Both the position numbers and the translations under genes were made by a program. Below the pieces are notes generated by a model. The model searched no databases, was not told the DNA's origin, and worked only from the letters and a program-made list of their open reading frames with translations. A stretch of DNA of 64,000 bases from Anaerolineae bacterium. Lineage in GTDB: Bacteria; Chloroflexota; Anaerolineae; Aggregatilineales; Aggregatilineaceae. The stretch covers positions 16,831 through 80,830 of the forward strand of contig JAHDWP010000013.1 in assembly GCA_023382715.1 (NCBI GenBank). Direction: 5' to 3'. Position 1 is the first letter of the stretch. Each line of letters opens with the position of its first letter. This document shows positions 16,765-27,373 of the stretch, piece after piece.

Positions 16765-17836
16765 GCTGAAGCCCGCTCAGCTTGTCCTGCAAGAACTGAT
16801 CCGAATAGTCAATCTTCAGCTCCACCCACATCGGCAGATGGTCGGACATCTGGTAGGTGCGCCAGTAGATCATGTAGTAGCTGGTCTTGTCCTTGCGCGG
16901 CGCCCCCTTTGAGGTCACCTCATAAGCCTGGCCCATGTAGGGCGCGTAGATCGCCTCGTCCTCGCGGCGGAAGACAGTCTCGTAGTAGTTGAAAACGCCC
17001 GCTTTGCCCGTCATGTCCAGGCTGCCGGGACGGACCCGGAAGGCGATCTGATCGTAGTGCTTGGTGCGCGGCGCATTGGAGGGCAACTGCTGCAGCTCCT
17101 GCGGCACGATGAATTCCGCATCCAGCAGGGCGCGCATGGTGTTGTCCTGGGGCGAGTAGATGTTGAAGTCGCCCAGCAGGATCAGGTTGCGCGCCCAGTT
17201 CTGCTCATCAAGGGTGCGGCCTCGCAGGAATTGGGCGATTTGCCGGATCTCTTCCAGGCGACTGGGATCGTCGCTGGTGTCTTTGCCGTAGATGATGTGG
17301 ACGGTCGTCAGGATGAACCGAGTCCACCCGGAGATGAACCCCCCGAGGAAGGGCGTCCGGGCCAGTTGCGACACGGGCTGGTAGATCGTTTTGCCGTCTG
17401 CACCCTTCAGCTCAATCGGGGGCAGCACGAGCTGGCTAGCCAGGCCGCCGAACTGCACCTTGCGCCGGTCGTAGAGGAAAGCCATGCGCTCATCGTTGCC
17501 CCGGCTGCCCTCGGTCACGTCGGTGACGATGTAATTCCAGTTCGGGCCAAGCAGCTCGCACAGGCGATATAATGCCCGCAGATCGCGGCGTACTTCCTGA
17601 ATGGCCACCAGGTCAAAGCGGGCGACGATCTCCGCGATATAGTAGTACGCTTCCTCAACGCGCGGGCCATAGGCCGGCGAGTCGAACTCCCGAATGTTCC
17701 AGGTCGCCAGCAGCAGCGTGTCTTCAAACGTGCGCCGGGGAATGTCCCGATCAAGCTGCCGCCGCAAAGCCAGCAGTCGCTCCAGAATTCGCCGCCCTTC
17801 GGTTGTGTCCGGCTGGAGGTCTCTGTAGGATGGCAT
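16760..17836 (-). CDS. Endonuclease/exonuclease/phosphatase (EEP) family protein
   Basis: 358 residues. EEP-fold proteins hydrolyse phosphodiesters or phosphate esters (DNase I, sphingomyelinase or inositol phosphatase types). Conserved residues are visible: Trp46-Asn47 (LATWNIREFD), the metal-binding Gln80-Glu81 (AIQEVRRD), GDFNIYS in the middle and SDHLPMW near the end. There is no signal peptide, so the location appears cytoplasmic. A helical N-terminal extension (DTTEGRRILERLLALRRQL) precedes the domain. Its stop codon lies inside a dispersed repeat element. Substrate unknown. Confidence 0.85.
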   Translation of the reverse strand: MPSYRDLQPDTTEGRRILERLLALRRQLDRDIPRRTFEDTLLLATWNIREFDSPAYGPRVEEAYYYIAEIVARFDLVAIQEVRRDLRALYRLCELLGPNWNYIVTDVTEGSRGNDERMAFLYDRRKVQFGGLASQLVLPPIELKGADGKTIYQPVSQLARTPFLGGFISGWTRFILTTVHIIYGKDTSDDPSRLEEIRQIAQFLRGRTLDEQNWARNLILLGDFNIYSPQDNTMRALLDAEFIVPQELQQLPSNAPRTKHYDQIAFRVRPGSLDMTGKAGVFNYYETVFRREDEAIYAPYMGQAYEVTSKGAPRKDKTSYYMIYWRTYQMSDHLPMWVELKIDYSDQFLQDKLSGLQP

Positions 17837-18004
17837 TCGTCTCTCCTTGCGGCCTGCTCTCTATCGTCGGATTCCCCGGAACCCCGCCAGATGGACGGGG
17901 CCGAAGCGTCTACATCGTGCGAGACAGACCTTCACAGGCGATTCTACGATGAATTGGCTGCGGGCGCTGCCAGATGGTGCGTAGGCCCACGAACGGGTTG
18001 ACTA

Positions 18005-18100
18005 TTGGCGAACGGAGCGCGCGCTGACTTCGTAGGGGCGCTGCTCTGCGGCGGCCCCGTAGGGCGTATTGCAATACGCCCTACGGAAGCATCTCGCCGG
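18005..18100. repeat. Dispersed palindromic element, family A copy 1
   Basis: Begins TTGGCGAACGGAG and contains CGTAGGGGCGCTGCTCTGC. It has a perfect 30-bp palindrome at 18057-18086 (CCGTAGGGCGTATTG and its complement) and ends TCGCCGG. Related copies lie at 24438-24536 and about 47190-47310. The surrounding gap 17837-18400 holds no supported gene. Confidence 0.7.
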
Positions 18101-18223
18101 CAGTTCCCCCGTGGAAGAAGAGTCGGAGACGGAAAGCAAGGCCGGGCGCACAGCTTCTCAAACAGCCAGAGTCGCTGACGACCTCTGCGCCCCCCCGTAG
18201 CACGTCGCGCCGCGCGCTGAGCA

Positions 18224-18253
18224 TTCGAAAGCCGGGCACGCTTGTGGTATAGT
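18224..18253 (+). promoter_or_regulatory. Weak promoter candidate for the respiratory cluster
   Basis: TTCGAA (18224-18229), an 18-nt spacer and TATAGT (18248-18253) lie about 150 nt upstream of the SUMF1 gene. The -10 is fair and the -35 poor. Confidence 0.35.
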
Positions 18254-18400
18254 AGCGCGCTTGACTCGAGTGAAGCGCGGGCGGAGAGTCGCCCGGCAGC
18301 GCTCTGAGTCGAGCGGAATCGAAGACCCAGGCGGGCGGCTGGTCGGCAGATCAGGGCTGGCTGCGCGCCGGATACGCACACGCCATAAGATGGCATTCGA

Positions 18401-19174
18401 ATGAACCTGTCACGCAGACTCCTCGCGGTGGCGGCTGGCCTGCTGCTTCTGAGTGGGTGCGGCCCGCTGGGACTGACTTCGTCAAAGCCCAATTACACCA
18501 GACACAATGAAGACTGGCCGATCACTGTGCAGGACTTTGGCGGGGTGGAGATGGTCAAGGTTCCGCCGGGCTGCTTCCTGATGGGCAGCCGGCATGGCCG
18601 CCGCGACGAGCAGCCTGTGCACGAGATCTGCTTCGATCAGCCGTTCTGGATCGATCGCTATGAGGTGACTAACGCGCAGTATGGGTCGCAGGGTGCCTTT
18701 GCCGGAGATGACCGCCCGCGCGAGAATCTGGTATGGTTCGAGGCGCGCGATTTCTGCGCCCAGCGCGGGGCCAGGCTGCCCACCGAGGCCGAATGGGAAT
18801 ACGCGGCGCGCGGTCCCGACAGCCTGTATTATCCCTGGGGCGACCGCTTCGACGAAGACAACCTGGTGTACGACGGCAACTTCAACAACGAGACCGCGCC
18901 CGTCGGCAGCCGCCCTGGGGGCGTCTCGTGGGTGGGGGCCTACGACCTGAGCGGCAACGTCTGGGAATGGGTCAGCAGCCTGTACGCTCCCTATCCCTAC
19001 AACGCGCGGGACGGTCGCGAAGACCTCAGCAACACAACCCGCCTGCGCGTCTACCGGGGTGGGCTGGGCAGCTACATTGACTACGGCACCAGCCCAGCCG
19101 CGCGGTTTCGAGCCAGCCCGGACACGCGAAGCTGGTTCATCGGTTTTCGCTGCGCGCGAGACGCTGAGGATTAG
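18401..19174 (+). CDS. SUMF1/formylglycine-generating-enzyme-domain lipoprotein
   Basis: 257 residues. A signal peptide with lipobox LLSGC (Cys20) predicts a lipid-anchored extracytoplasmic protein. The rest is a SUMF1 domain: VKVPPGCFLMGS, DRYEVTNAQY, RLPTEAEWEYAARG, YDLSGNVWEWV, VYRGG and the final FRCAR. The paired cysteines used by aerobic formylglycine-generating enzymes are not evident, so it is more likely a binding or structural SUMF1 protein than a sulfatase activator. It ends 9 nt before cytochrome b and heads the respiratory gene set. An accessory role in the complex is inferred from position only. Confidence 0.85.
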   Translation: MNLSRRLLAVAAGLLLLSGCGPLGLTSSKPNYTRHNEDWPITVQDFGGVEMVKVPPGCFLMGSRHGRRDEQPVHEICFDQPFWIDRYEVTNAQYGSQGAFAGDDRPRENLVWFEARDFCAQRGARLPTEAEWEYAARGPDSLYYPWGDRFDEDNLVYDGNFNNETAPVGSRPGGVSWVGAYDLSGNVWEWVSSLYAPYPYNARDGREDLSNTTRLRVYRGGLGSYIDYGTSPAARFRASPDTRSWFIGFRCARDAED

Positions 19175-19183
19175 GGCGTTTCG

Positions 19184-20617
19184 ATGGCGCAGCCTGAAAG
19201 GGTAGCTGACACTTCTGTGGAACAGGAAAAACCACGCGGCTCTACGCCGGGCCTGATCAGCCGCGTTCGGCGCTCGATCTGGCGTGAGCCGTGGCCGCAG
19301 GACGACCGCGGGCGCAAACGGCTGATCCTCAACGATCTGATCCTGCACCTGCACGCGCCCACCGTCCCCAAACGCGCTCTACAGCTTACCTACAGCTATG
19401 GGCTGGGCCTGCTGGCCGTCCTGCTGTTCGCGGTGCTGGGCTTCACGGGGATGCTGCTCGTCTTCGTCTACACGCCGACGACCGACCAGGCTTACGCCAG
19501 CGTGCTGGAGCTGCGCAGCCAGGTGTGGATCGGCGCGCTGGTGCGCAATATGCACCACTGGAGCGGCAACCTGCTGCTGATCGCATCCGTGCTGCACCTG
19601 CTGCGCGTGTTCTACACCGCCGCCTTCCACCCTCCCCGCGAGTTCAACTGGCTGCTGGGACTCAGCCTGCTGCTGTTGGTCGCCCTGTCCAACTTCACGG
19701 GCTATCTGATGCCCTGGGATCAGCTCGCCTATTGGGCGACCACGATCAGCACCAGCATGTTGAGCTATATTCCCGTCGTCGGCGAGAGCATCCGCGAGTT
19801 CTTCATCGGCGGGCCGGAGGTCGGCGAGTTCACGCTGCGCACGTTCTTCGCCTTTCACATCGCCGTGCTCCCCCCGCTCATGCTGATTATCACGTCCTAC
19901 CATCTCTGGCGAGTGCGCAAGGACTCCTTCAGCCTGCCGCGCGCCCTGGACGAGCCGCCGCCCAACCGCAGGAAGCTCGAACGGGTCACGACCGTCCCCC
20001 ACCTGGTGAACCTGGAGATCGGGTTCGGGCTGCTGGCCCTGGTGCTGCTCATCGCCTGGTCCACATGGGTGGATGCGCCGCTGGAGAACGCAGCCAACCC
20101 CGCTCATCCGCCCAACCCGGCCAAAGCCGCGTGGTATTTCATGGGGTTCCAGGAGCTGCTGCTGCACTTCCACCCGGCCTTCGTCACCGTGGCGATTCCC
20201 GGACTCGCCGCGCTGGGCCTGCTCCTGCTGCCCTACCTGGACCCCGACCCGCGCCCGGAGCAGGACGTTGTGGGCATCTGGTTCCGCTCGCGGCGCGGGC
20301 GGCGCCTGGCTGCGCTCAACTTGGTGCTGGGCGTGGTCGTGACGGCAGGATGGGTAGTGCTCGACGAATACTGGCTCGATCTGCCCGCCTTGCTGCCCTT
20401 TCTGCCCACAGCCGTCAGCAACGGTTTCATCCCGGTGGGTGCTATGGTGGGGGTGCTGGCGGTATATTACTGGTGGTTGAGAAGGCGGGGGATCACGCGC
20501 AGCGAGCGCAACCTGGCGCTGTTCACCCTGCTGTTCATGGCCTTCGTCACCCTGACGGTCGTCGGCGTCTTCTTTCGCGGCGAAAACATGGCGTTGGTGC
20601 TACCGTGGAACAGATAA
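19184..20617 (+). CDS. Cytochrome b of a menaquinol:cytochrome c oxidoreductase (bc-type complex)
   Basis: 477 residues combining the b6-like N-terminal half and a subunit-IV-like C-terminal half. Haem ligands are His124/His138 (14 apart; NMHHWSGNLL, VLHLLR) and His225/His240 (15 apart, the b6-type spacing). The Qo-site motif PEWY is replaced by AAWY (315-318) within PAKAAWYFMGFQEL, close to the KAPWY form of Gram-positive menaquinol complexes, so menaquinol is the likely donor. A further C-terminal extension has about three extra helices (340-475). The Rieske gene overlaps its 3' end by 13 nt. It should form the membrane core of the complex encoded here. Confidence 0.93.
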   Translation: MAQPERVADTSVEQEKPRGSTPGLISRVRRSIWREPWPQDDRGRKRLILNDLILHLHAPTVPKRALQLTYSYGLGLLAVLLFAVLGFTGMLLVFVYTPTTDQAYASVLELRSQVWIGALVRNMHHWSGNLLLIASVLHLLRVFYTAAFHPPREFNWLLGLSLLLLVALSNFTGYLMPWDQLAYWATTISTSMLSYIPVVGESIREFFIGGPEVGEFTLRTFFAFHIAVLPPLMLIITSYHLWRVRKDSFSLPRALDEPPPNRRKLERVTTVPHLVNLEIGFGLLALVLLIAWSTWVDAPLENAANPAHPPNPAKAAWYFMGFQELLLHFHPAFVTVAIPGLAALGLLLLPYLDPDPRPEQDVVGIWFRSRRGRRLAALNLVLGVVVTAGWVVLDEYWLDLPALLPFLPTAVSNGFIPVGAMVGVLAVYYWWLRRRGITRSERNLALFTLLFMAFVTLTVVGVFFRGENMALVLPWNR

Positions 20618-21213
20618 ACCCGGCACAGGCCGGGCGCTCTGCCGAGCAGCCAGCCCACGAAGAGGCCGGCCTGACCCGGCGCGACTTCTTCGTCCTGTCG
20701 TGGCGCGTGCTGACCGCTTTCGCGGCGGGGCAGGCGGCGTGCCTGGGACTGCGCTTCCTGGCCTCGCGCCCGGTGGAGGGAGATTTCGGCGGGGTGATCA
20801 TCCTGGGCCTGCTGACCGATTTTCCGCCGGGGACCATTACCCCCTTCGACCAGGCGCGCCTGTTCCTGCTGCGCTTTGCGGACGGCGGCTTCCTGGCCCT
20901 GCACAGCAAGTGCCCTCACCTGGCCTGCGTGGTGGGCTGGGACGAAGCGCGCAATCGCTTTAGCTGCCCGTGTCACGGATCGGAGTTCGAGCGCGATGGC
21001 GCGGTGATCACCCCTCCCGCGCCGCGCCCGCTCGATCGTTTCCCTGTGCTGATAGAAGGCGATCGGGTCAAGGTGGATACGCGGCAGGTGCTCCGCCGGA
21101 CGACAACCGGGCCGGAGGATCTCGTCTATGCCCCCGCGCCGGAAGAGCCTCAGCCAGGGAGCACCAGGCCAGAGCGCGTGCCGCCCGGCGTTCATCGTCC
21201 TGAGCGTGACTGA
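20605..21213 (+). CDS. Rieske iron-sulfur protein
   Basis: 202 residues with start GTG 20605, the only reasonable start in frame, overlapping the cytochrome b end. A twin-arginine-like motif (LTRRDFF) precedes a single membrane helix (about 29-52). The Rieske fold carries the [2Fe-2S] ligands Cys103-Pro-His105 and Cys121-Pro-Cys123-His124, with the extra disulfide cysteines Cys108 and Cys123 as in high-potential Rieske proteins. A longer open frame through cytochrome b in this frame is an artefact of GC content. It takes electrons from quinol at the Qo site and passes them to a cytochrome c, here probably the product of the next gene. Confidence 0.92.
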   Translation: MEQINPAQAGRSAEQPAHEEAGLTRRDFFVLSWRVLTAFAAGQAACLGLRFLASRPVEGDFGGVIILGLLTDFPPGTITPFDQARLFLLRFADGGFLALHSKCPHLACVVGWDEARNRFSCPCHGSEFERDGAVITPPAPRPLDRFPVLIEGDRVKVDTRQVLRRTTTGPEDLVYAPAPEEPQPGSTRPERVPPGVHRPERD

Positions 21214-21265
21214 CTCCAGCCCGCGCCAGCCCTGACCCGGCACGATCTGTGAGGGAGAAGTCTTC

Positions 21266-23182
<1,917 letters not shown>

Positions 23183-23200
23183 CCCAGGAGAAAAGCCCCC

Positions 23201-24403
23201 ATGCCCGCTGCCATCGCGCCCCCCTCTCGCCCGGCGACTTCGCCGTTGCGCCGCGCCGCGCCGCGCCTGCTGGCCATCCTGCTGGGCCTGCTGCTGGGAT
23301 GGCTGATGCTCGAAGTCCTGCTGCGCGCTGGCTTCGACGCGCTGCCGCGCGGGGCGCAGAGCGTGATCCAGCATGTGCGCCGCGTCCCCTGGAGCGAGGA
23401 GCACATCATCCCGGTCTTCCCCTGGGAGACCAGCCGCGAGTACCAGGCGCGGATGCCCACCAACCTCACCGATTACCCCGTCCATTGGGGCGACGCGCAG
23501 TTCACCTTCGACACGATCAGCCTGTGGGGCGGCAGCGAGGGCTTCCGCACAAACCCGCCGCAGTGGCCGGTTGACCTGGTGGCGGTGGGCGATTCCTTCA
23601 CTTTCTGCTGGACGGATTTCGAAGACTGCTGGGTGGAGCAGCTTCGCCAGCAGTTCGGCTGGAGCGTGATGAATCTCGGCGTGCCGGGCACGGGATCGCT
23701 GTCGCACCAGATGATCATGGGCACGTATGCGACCCCGCTGAACCCTCAGGTAGTGGTCTGGCAGTGGTTCGGCAACGATTACGGAGACGACTACGATCAC
23801 GCCCGCATTCGCGGCGAAGTCGAGGCGCTCGGCGGCCCGCCCGCCCTCTCCGATCCCGTGCCCGATTACGGCCCCCTGGCCGACTATTCAGCGGTCTATC
23901 GCCTGCTGCGCGACTGGCTCGACCGCCGCGATGAGGACGCTGCCGACAGCGAGGCGGTCATCGCGGTCAACGGGCGCGAGGTCCTGTTCAACAAGCGGCT
24001 GGGGTCTCATGACCGGCGCTATGAGTCGGTGCGGTGGGGCTGGGAGCGCACGCTGGCCGCCCTCGAGGGGGCGCACGCCAGCGCCGAGGACATGGGAGCC
24101 GAACTGGTCGTCCTGCTGATCCCGACCAAAGAGGAAGTGTATGCCGCCTGGAGCACGGACGCGCTCGGCGAAGACCTGATCGCCTATCTGGTCGAGGGGC
24201 GCGCGGCGCTGCTGGAACAATGCGCGCAGCGTGGCTGGCGCTGCGTGGACGCTGCCGACGCGTTCGTGGCGGCTGTGGACGCGGGGCAGACCGTCTACAA
24301 TGCGTTCGACTTTCACCTGGATGCCACTGGCAATCGCCTCGCCGCCCAACTCCTGGGCCAGTACCTCATCGAGCAGGGTCTCCTCGCCGCCGGGACGGAG
24401 TGA
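23201..24403 (+). CDS. SGNH/GDSL-fold membrane-anchored hydrolase
   Basis: 400 residues. One N-terminal membrane helix (about 22-43) anchors an extracytoplasmic SGNH domain with GDSF (130-133, nucleophile Ser132), an oxyanion Gly (NLGVPGTGS), FGND (Asn) and a C-terminal FDFHLDATGN bearing the catalytic His. Relatives act as esterases or acetyltransferases on polysaccharides (AlgX/DltD-like). ATG 23201 follows CAGGAGAAAA, and the gene starts 18 nt after the cytochrome fusion, so it may be co-transcribed with the respiratory genes. Its functional link to them is unclear. Confidence 0.82.
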   Translation: MPAAIAPPSRPATSPLRRAAPRLLAILLGLLLGWLMLEVLLRAGFDALPRGAQSVIQHVRRVPWSEEHIIPVFPWETSREYQARMPTNLTDYPVHWGDAQFTFDTISLWGGSEGFRTNPPQWPVDLVAVGDSFTFCWTDFEDCWVEQLRQQFGWSVMNLGVPGTGSLSHQMIMGTYATPLNPQVVVWQWFGNDYGDDYDHARIRGEVEALGGPPALSDPVPDYGPLADYSAVYRLLRDWLDRRDEDAADSEAVIAVNGREVLFNKRLGSHDRRYESVRWGWERTLAALEGAHASAEDMGAELVVLLIPTKEEVYAAWSTDALGEDLIAYLVEGRAALLEQCAQRGWRCVDAADAFVAAVDAGQTVYNAFDFHLDATGNRLAAQLLGQYLIEQGLLAAGTE

Positions 24404-24437
24404 CCGGCCTGCCGCTTTCTCTCTTCATCCCGATCCC

Positions 24438-24536
24438 GTTGGCGAACGAAGCACGCGCTGGTTTCGTAGGGGCGCTGCTCTGCTGCGACCCCGTAGGGGC
24501 GTATGGTCACACGCCCCTACGGAAGTTTTCGCCAAC
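24438..24536. repeat. Dispersed palindromic element, family A copy 2
   Basis: Outer inverted repeats GTTGGCGAA (24438-24446) and TTCGCCAAC (24528-24536) enclose an inner 12-bp inverted repeat CCGTAGGGGCGT/ACGCCCCTACGG (24491-24502, 24511-24522). The nested symmetry and 99-bp length are MITE-like. It lies between the convergent SGNH and ROK genes and could fold as a strong RNA hairpin. Confidence 0.75.
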
Positions 24537-24596
24537 AGCTTCTCTCGTGGAAAAAGGGCCGGGGATGGCGGGGCAGGCACAGCGCCTTCCCCGCAT

Positions 24597-25565
24597 TCAC
24601 TCCGCCGCCAGGAAGGCCATGCGCGCTGCGCCTGTGAAGCCCGCTGCCGATCCCAGTTGCGCGCGCACAAGCGGCGTCTGTTGAGCGGTGGGGAGCAGGC
24701 GCGTGCGGGCGTGCGCGATCTGCTCGATGGCCGGGTGGAGCAGGTCCCAGCTTTGCATGACGCCGCCGCCCATGACGATGACCTGCGGCGCGTAGACGAT
24801 CATCAGGTTCGCCAGCCCCACCCCCAGGTACTCGGCTTCCTGGGCCATGATCGCGCGGGCGACGGCGTGCCCTTCCCGCGCCAGTTGGGCGACCAGCGCC
24901 GCCGTGATCGCCGCCGGGTCGCCGCCCGCCGCCGCGATCATCGCCGGATCGGCCTGCTCGCGGGCGCTGCGGGCGATGCCGGTGCCCGACGCCAGGTATT
25001 CCCACGCCCCGGACGATCCCTCGAAGCACGGCGGGCCGTGCATATCAATGGTCATCAGCCCCACTTCGCCGAGATTGCCGCCGAAGCCGCGCAGCAGCCG
25101 GTTGTCCACGATCACGCCGGAGCCGATGCCCGTGCTGACCGTCACATAGACCATGTGAGCGTAGCCCCGCCCCGCGCCCAGCCAGTGCTCGCCCAGCGCG
25201 GCGACGTTGGCGTCGTTGTCCAGCGCGACGGGCCGCTCGAAACGGGCGGCCAGCGTCTCGACGATGGGCACCTCGTTCCAGCCGGGCATCGTCCAGGGTT
25301 CCATGATCAGGCCGCGCGCGGTGTCCAGCGGGCCGGTGCAGCCCACGCCGATGCCCACCAGCGTCGCCAGCGGACGCCCGGCGCTGCTGAGGGCTTGCTG
25401 GGTCATCGCGGCGATGCGCGCCAGCCCCTTCTGTGGCCCTTCGGCGACCGGCGTGGGCTGGCTGACGCGCGCCAGGATCGCGCCGTCGGCCCGGCTGATG
25501 GCCGCGGCCTGCATGTTCGTCCCGCCAATATCAAGGCCAATCGCCCACTGCGCTGTGTCCGCCAT
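24597..25565 (-). CDS. ROK-family sugar kinase (glucokinase-like)
   Basis: 322 residues. ROK kinases phosphorylate glucose, fructose or N-acetylhexosamines with ATP. The phosphate-binding GLDIGGTN, the catalytic Asp in ALDNDANVAALGE, and the motif STGIGSGVIVDNRL are present. The zinc-binding CxCGxxGCxE motif is degenerate here (PPCFEGSSGAWEY), lacking three of its cysteines, which suggests that the metal site is lost. ATG 25565 is preferred over ATG 25574 because GGATGG sits 5 nt before it. It lacks an N-terminal DNA-binding domain, so it is an enzyme rather than a repressor. A strong palindrome lies 63 nt upstream. Confidence 0.9.
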   Translation of the reverse strand: MADTAQWAIGLDIGGTNMQAAAISRADGAILARVSQPTPVAEGPQKGLARIAAMTQQALSSAGRPLATLVGIGVGCTGPLDTARGLIMEPWTMPGWNEVPIVETLAARFERPVALDNDANVAALGEHWLGAGRGYAHMVYVTVSTGIGSGVIVDNRLLRGFGGNLGEVGLMTIDMHGPPCFEGSSGAWEYLASGTGIARSAREQADPAMIAAAGGDPAAITAALVAQLAREGHAVARAIMAQEAEYLGVGLANLMIVYAPQVIVMGGGVMQSWDLLHPAIEQIAHARTRLLPTAQQTPLVRAQLGSAAGFTGAARMAFLAAE

Positions 25566-25627
25566 GATCACCATCCCGCCTGGCTGCGGCGCGGGATGCG
25601 GAGAGCTGCTTCCCGCGCGGAATCGCA

Positions 25628-25654
25628 CGCATGACCTCCTGGGGAGGTCATGCG
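25628..25654 (-). promoter_or_regulatory. Perfect 12-bp inverted repeat upstream of ROK kinase
   Basis: CGCATGACCTCC (25628-25639), a 3-nt spacer and GGAGGTCATGCG (25643-25654) form a perfect palindrome 63-89 nt upstream of the kinase start. It is unrelated to the dispersed repeats. It could be an operator or a leader hairpin; there is no T-tract to make it a terminator. Confidence 0.5.
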
Positions 25655-25754
25655 ACACATTCTAACCCGGCGCAACCGGCGGGACAATGGAGCAGCGCTC
25701 CTGCCTGACACGTTGGGCGCGCACCCGGAGGAAGGGGGGACGCTTCAGAGGCCA

Positions 25755-25895
25755 TGCAGAAACCTCACCCCCGCTCGGCGCTGACGCGCCTCGCCGCCCC
25801 CTCTCCGCATGTGGAGAGGGGATTTAGGGGTGAGATAAGGCGTGCTTTCCTCCCCCTCGTGGGGGAAGGGTCGGGGATGGGGGGCAAAGGCAGGC
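25755..25895. repeat. Dispersed GC-rich repeat, family B
   Basis: Contains CCCCCTCTCCGCATGTGGAGAGGGG (positions about 25797-25821) as a hairpin, then CCTCCCCCTCGTGGGGGAAG and GGGGATGGGGGGC, in the same order as in other copies (for example 28840-28880). It fills the gap between the ROK and aminotransferase genes. Confidence 0.6.
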
Positions 25896-25907
25896 GCACA
25901 GCACGCG

Positions 25908-27068
25908 CTAGCCGTGGCGCTGCATGAAGCGGCGGATGCGCTCCAGCGCTTCTTCAATCTTCTCGTAGGAAGTGGCGTAGCACGCCCGCACGAACCCCGT
26001 CCCGCTCGCGCCGAACGCCGAGCCGGGGATGACGGCGACGTGCTCCTCCTGCAACAAGGCTTCGGAGAAAGCCTGATCGTCCAGGCCAGACGCGCTCACA
26101 CTCGGAAAAGCGTAGAAAGCACCGCGCGGCTCGAAGCAGCGCAGCCCCAGCTCGTTGAAGCCGCCCACGATCAGGCGGCGGCGACGGTCGTATTCGGCGC
26201 GCATCCGCTCGACATCTTCGTCTATGTGGGCGAGCGTGTCGGCGACGGCGATCTGCGCGACGGTCGGCGCGGACATGATCGTGTACTGGTGTATCTTGCG
26301 CATCGCGGCGATCAGGTTTTCCGGGCCAACAGCATAGCCGAGCCGCCAGCCGGTCATGGCGTGGCTCTTGCTGAAACCGCTCAGGATCACCGTGCGCGCG
26401 CGCATGCCCGGCAGCGTGGCAAAGTGCACGTGCTCCACGCCGTAAACCAGGCGGTCGTAAATCTCGTCGGAGATCACCAACAGGTCGTGCCGCTCGGCGA
26501 TGGCGGCGATCTCCAGCAGGCGCTCGCGCGACATGACCGCGCCAGTGGGATTGTTGGGATAGCCGATCAGGATCGCTTTGGTGCGCGGCGTGACGGCGGC
26601 TTCTACCGCGGTCCCGGTGACCTGGAAACCGTCCTCGACATACGCATCTATGACGACCGGCACGCCGCCGGCAAAGACGACTTCGGGCGTGTAGGCCACG
26701 AAACTCGGCTGAGGGACGATCACCTCGTCGCCAGCGTTCAGGATGGCGTTCATCACCAGGTATAGCGCCTCGCTGACGCCGACCGTCACCAGAGTCTCCC
26801 GATCCGGGTGGTAGCTGATGCCGTACAGTTGCTCCAGGTAGTCCGCGATGGCCCGGCGCAGCTCGGCGGTGCCGCTGTTGCTGGTGTAGCGGGTGTGTCC
26901 CGTCTCCAGGGCGTGAATACCCGCGCGGATGATGGCTTCCGGCGTGGCGAAATCCGGCTCGCCGATGCCCAGCGAGATGACATCAGTCATGGTGGCGCTG
27001 ATGTCGAAGAACTTGCGTATGCCAGATGGGGGCACCGCTCGCACGCGATCGGAGATGAAGTCCCGCAT
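25908..27068 (-). CDS. Class I/II PLP-dependent aminotransferase
   Basis: 386 residues of the fold-type I family. Visible signatures: SLGIGEPDFATPEAI near the N-terminus, YTSNSGTAELR, GYPNNPTGAVMS (Asn contact to PLP), SDEIYDRLVY (Asp and Tyr contacts), the Schiff-base lysine in SGFSKSHAMTGWRLGY, and the substrate-carboxylate Arg near GFVRACYATS. It resembles the PatA/aspartate-aromatic aminotransferase group; the amino donor cannot be fixed. AGGAG lies 6 nt before ATG 27068, and a good promoter is found 48-77 nt upstream. Confidence 0.93.
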   Translation of the reverse strand: MRDFISDRVRAVPPSGIRKFFDISATMTDVISLGIGEPDFATPEAIIRAGIHALETGHTRYTSNSGTAELRRAIADYLEQLYGISYHPDRETLVTVGVSEALYLVMNAILNAGDEVIVPQPSFVAYTPEVVFAGGVPVVIDAYVEDGFQVTGTAVEAAVTPRTKAILIGYPNNPTGAVMSRERLLEIAAIAERHDLLVISDEIYDRLVYGVEHVHFATLPGMRARTVILSGFSKSHAMTGWRLGYAVGPENLIAAMRKIHQYTIMSAPTVAQIAVADTLAHIDEDVERMRAEYDRRRRLIVGGFNELGLRCFEPRGAFYAFPSVSASGLDDQAFSEALLQEEHVAVIPGSAFGASGTGFVRACYATSYEKIEEALERIRRFMQRHG

Positions 27069-27115
27069 GACCCGCTCCTGGAACTGATAACGAGACTGGT
27101 AGCAAGGAATGACTT

Positions 27116-27145
27116 AGTATACCATCGGTGACTCCGCCCGGCCAA
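27116..27145 (-). promoter_or_regulatory. Promoter of aminotransferase gene
   Basis: On the minus strand TTGGCC (27145-27140), an 18-nt spacer and TATACT (27121-27116) lie 47 nt before the start codon. Confidence 0.65.
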
Positions 27146-27251
27146 GCGAGAGCGGAGGGCGCAGAGGCGAAGGCTGCCGGCGAATCGTTTGGCGCGCGGC
27201 ATAGACCTCCCCCCGGCCCGCCGCGTTCGGCTGGAGACTCCCGCCCTCGCT

Positions 27252-27280
27252 TTCGGCGAACCGCTTCCCCGGCATATAAT
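27252..27280 (+). promoter_or_regulatory. Promoter of AAA ATPase gene
   Basis: A perfect TATAAT (27275-27280) with a weak TTCGGC (27252-27257) 17 nt upstream. It makes the far-upstream GTG 27128 an unlikely start for the ATPase. GTG 27290, 9 nt after the -10, would be a leaderless start and remains possible. Confidence 0.6.
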
Positions 27281-27373
27281 ACGCTGATAGTGAAGAAGCG
27301 AGCGGGCTGCCTGGCCCGGCCAGGGCGCGGCTCGCCGCACAAGGCGTTCACACTGGGGGGACAAGACACACCA

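Noticed and set aside
19291..21213. A 640-residue open frame covering cytochrome b and Rieske
   Set aside because: Only its last 202 residues are Rieske-like; the first part is the wrong frame of cytochrome b. I used GTG 20605 as the Rieske start.
27128..27373. N-terminal extension of the AAA ATPase from GTG 27128
   Set aside because: It would start upstream of the perfect TATAAT at 27275 and overlaps the divergent aminotransferase promoter; its sequence is low-complexity.
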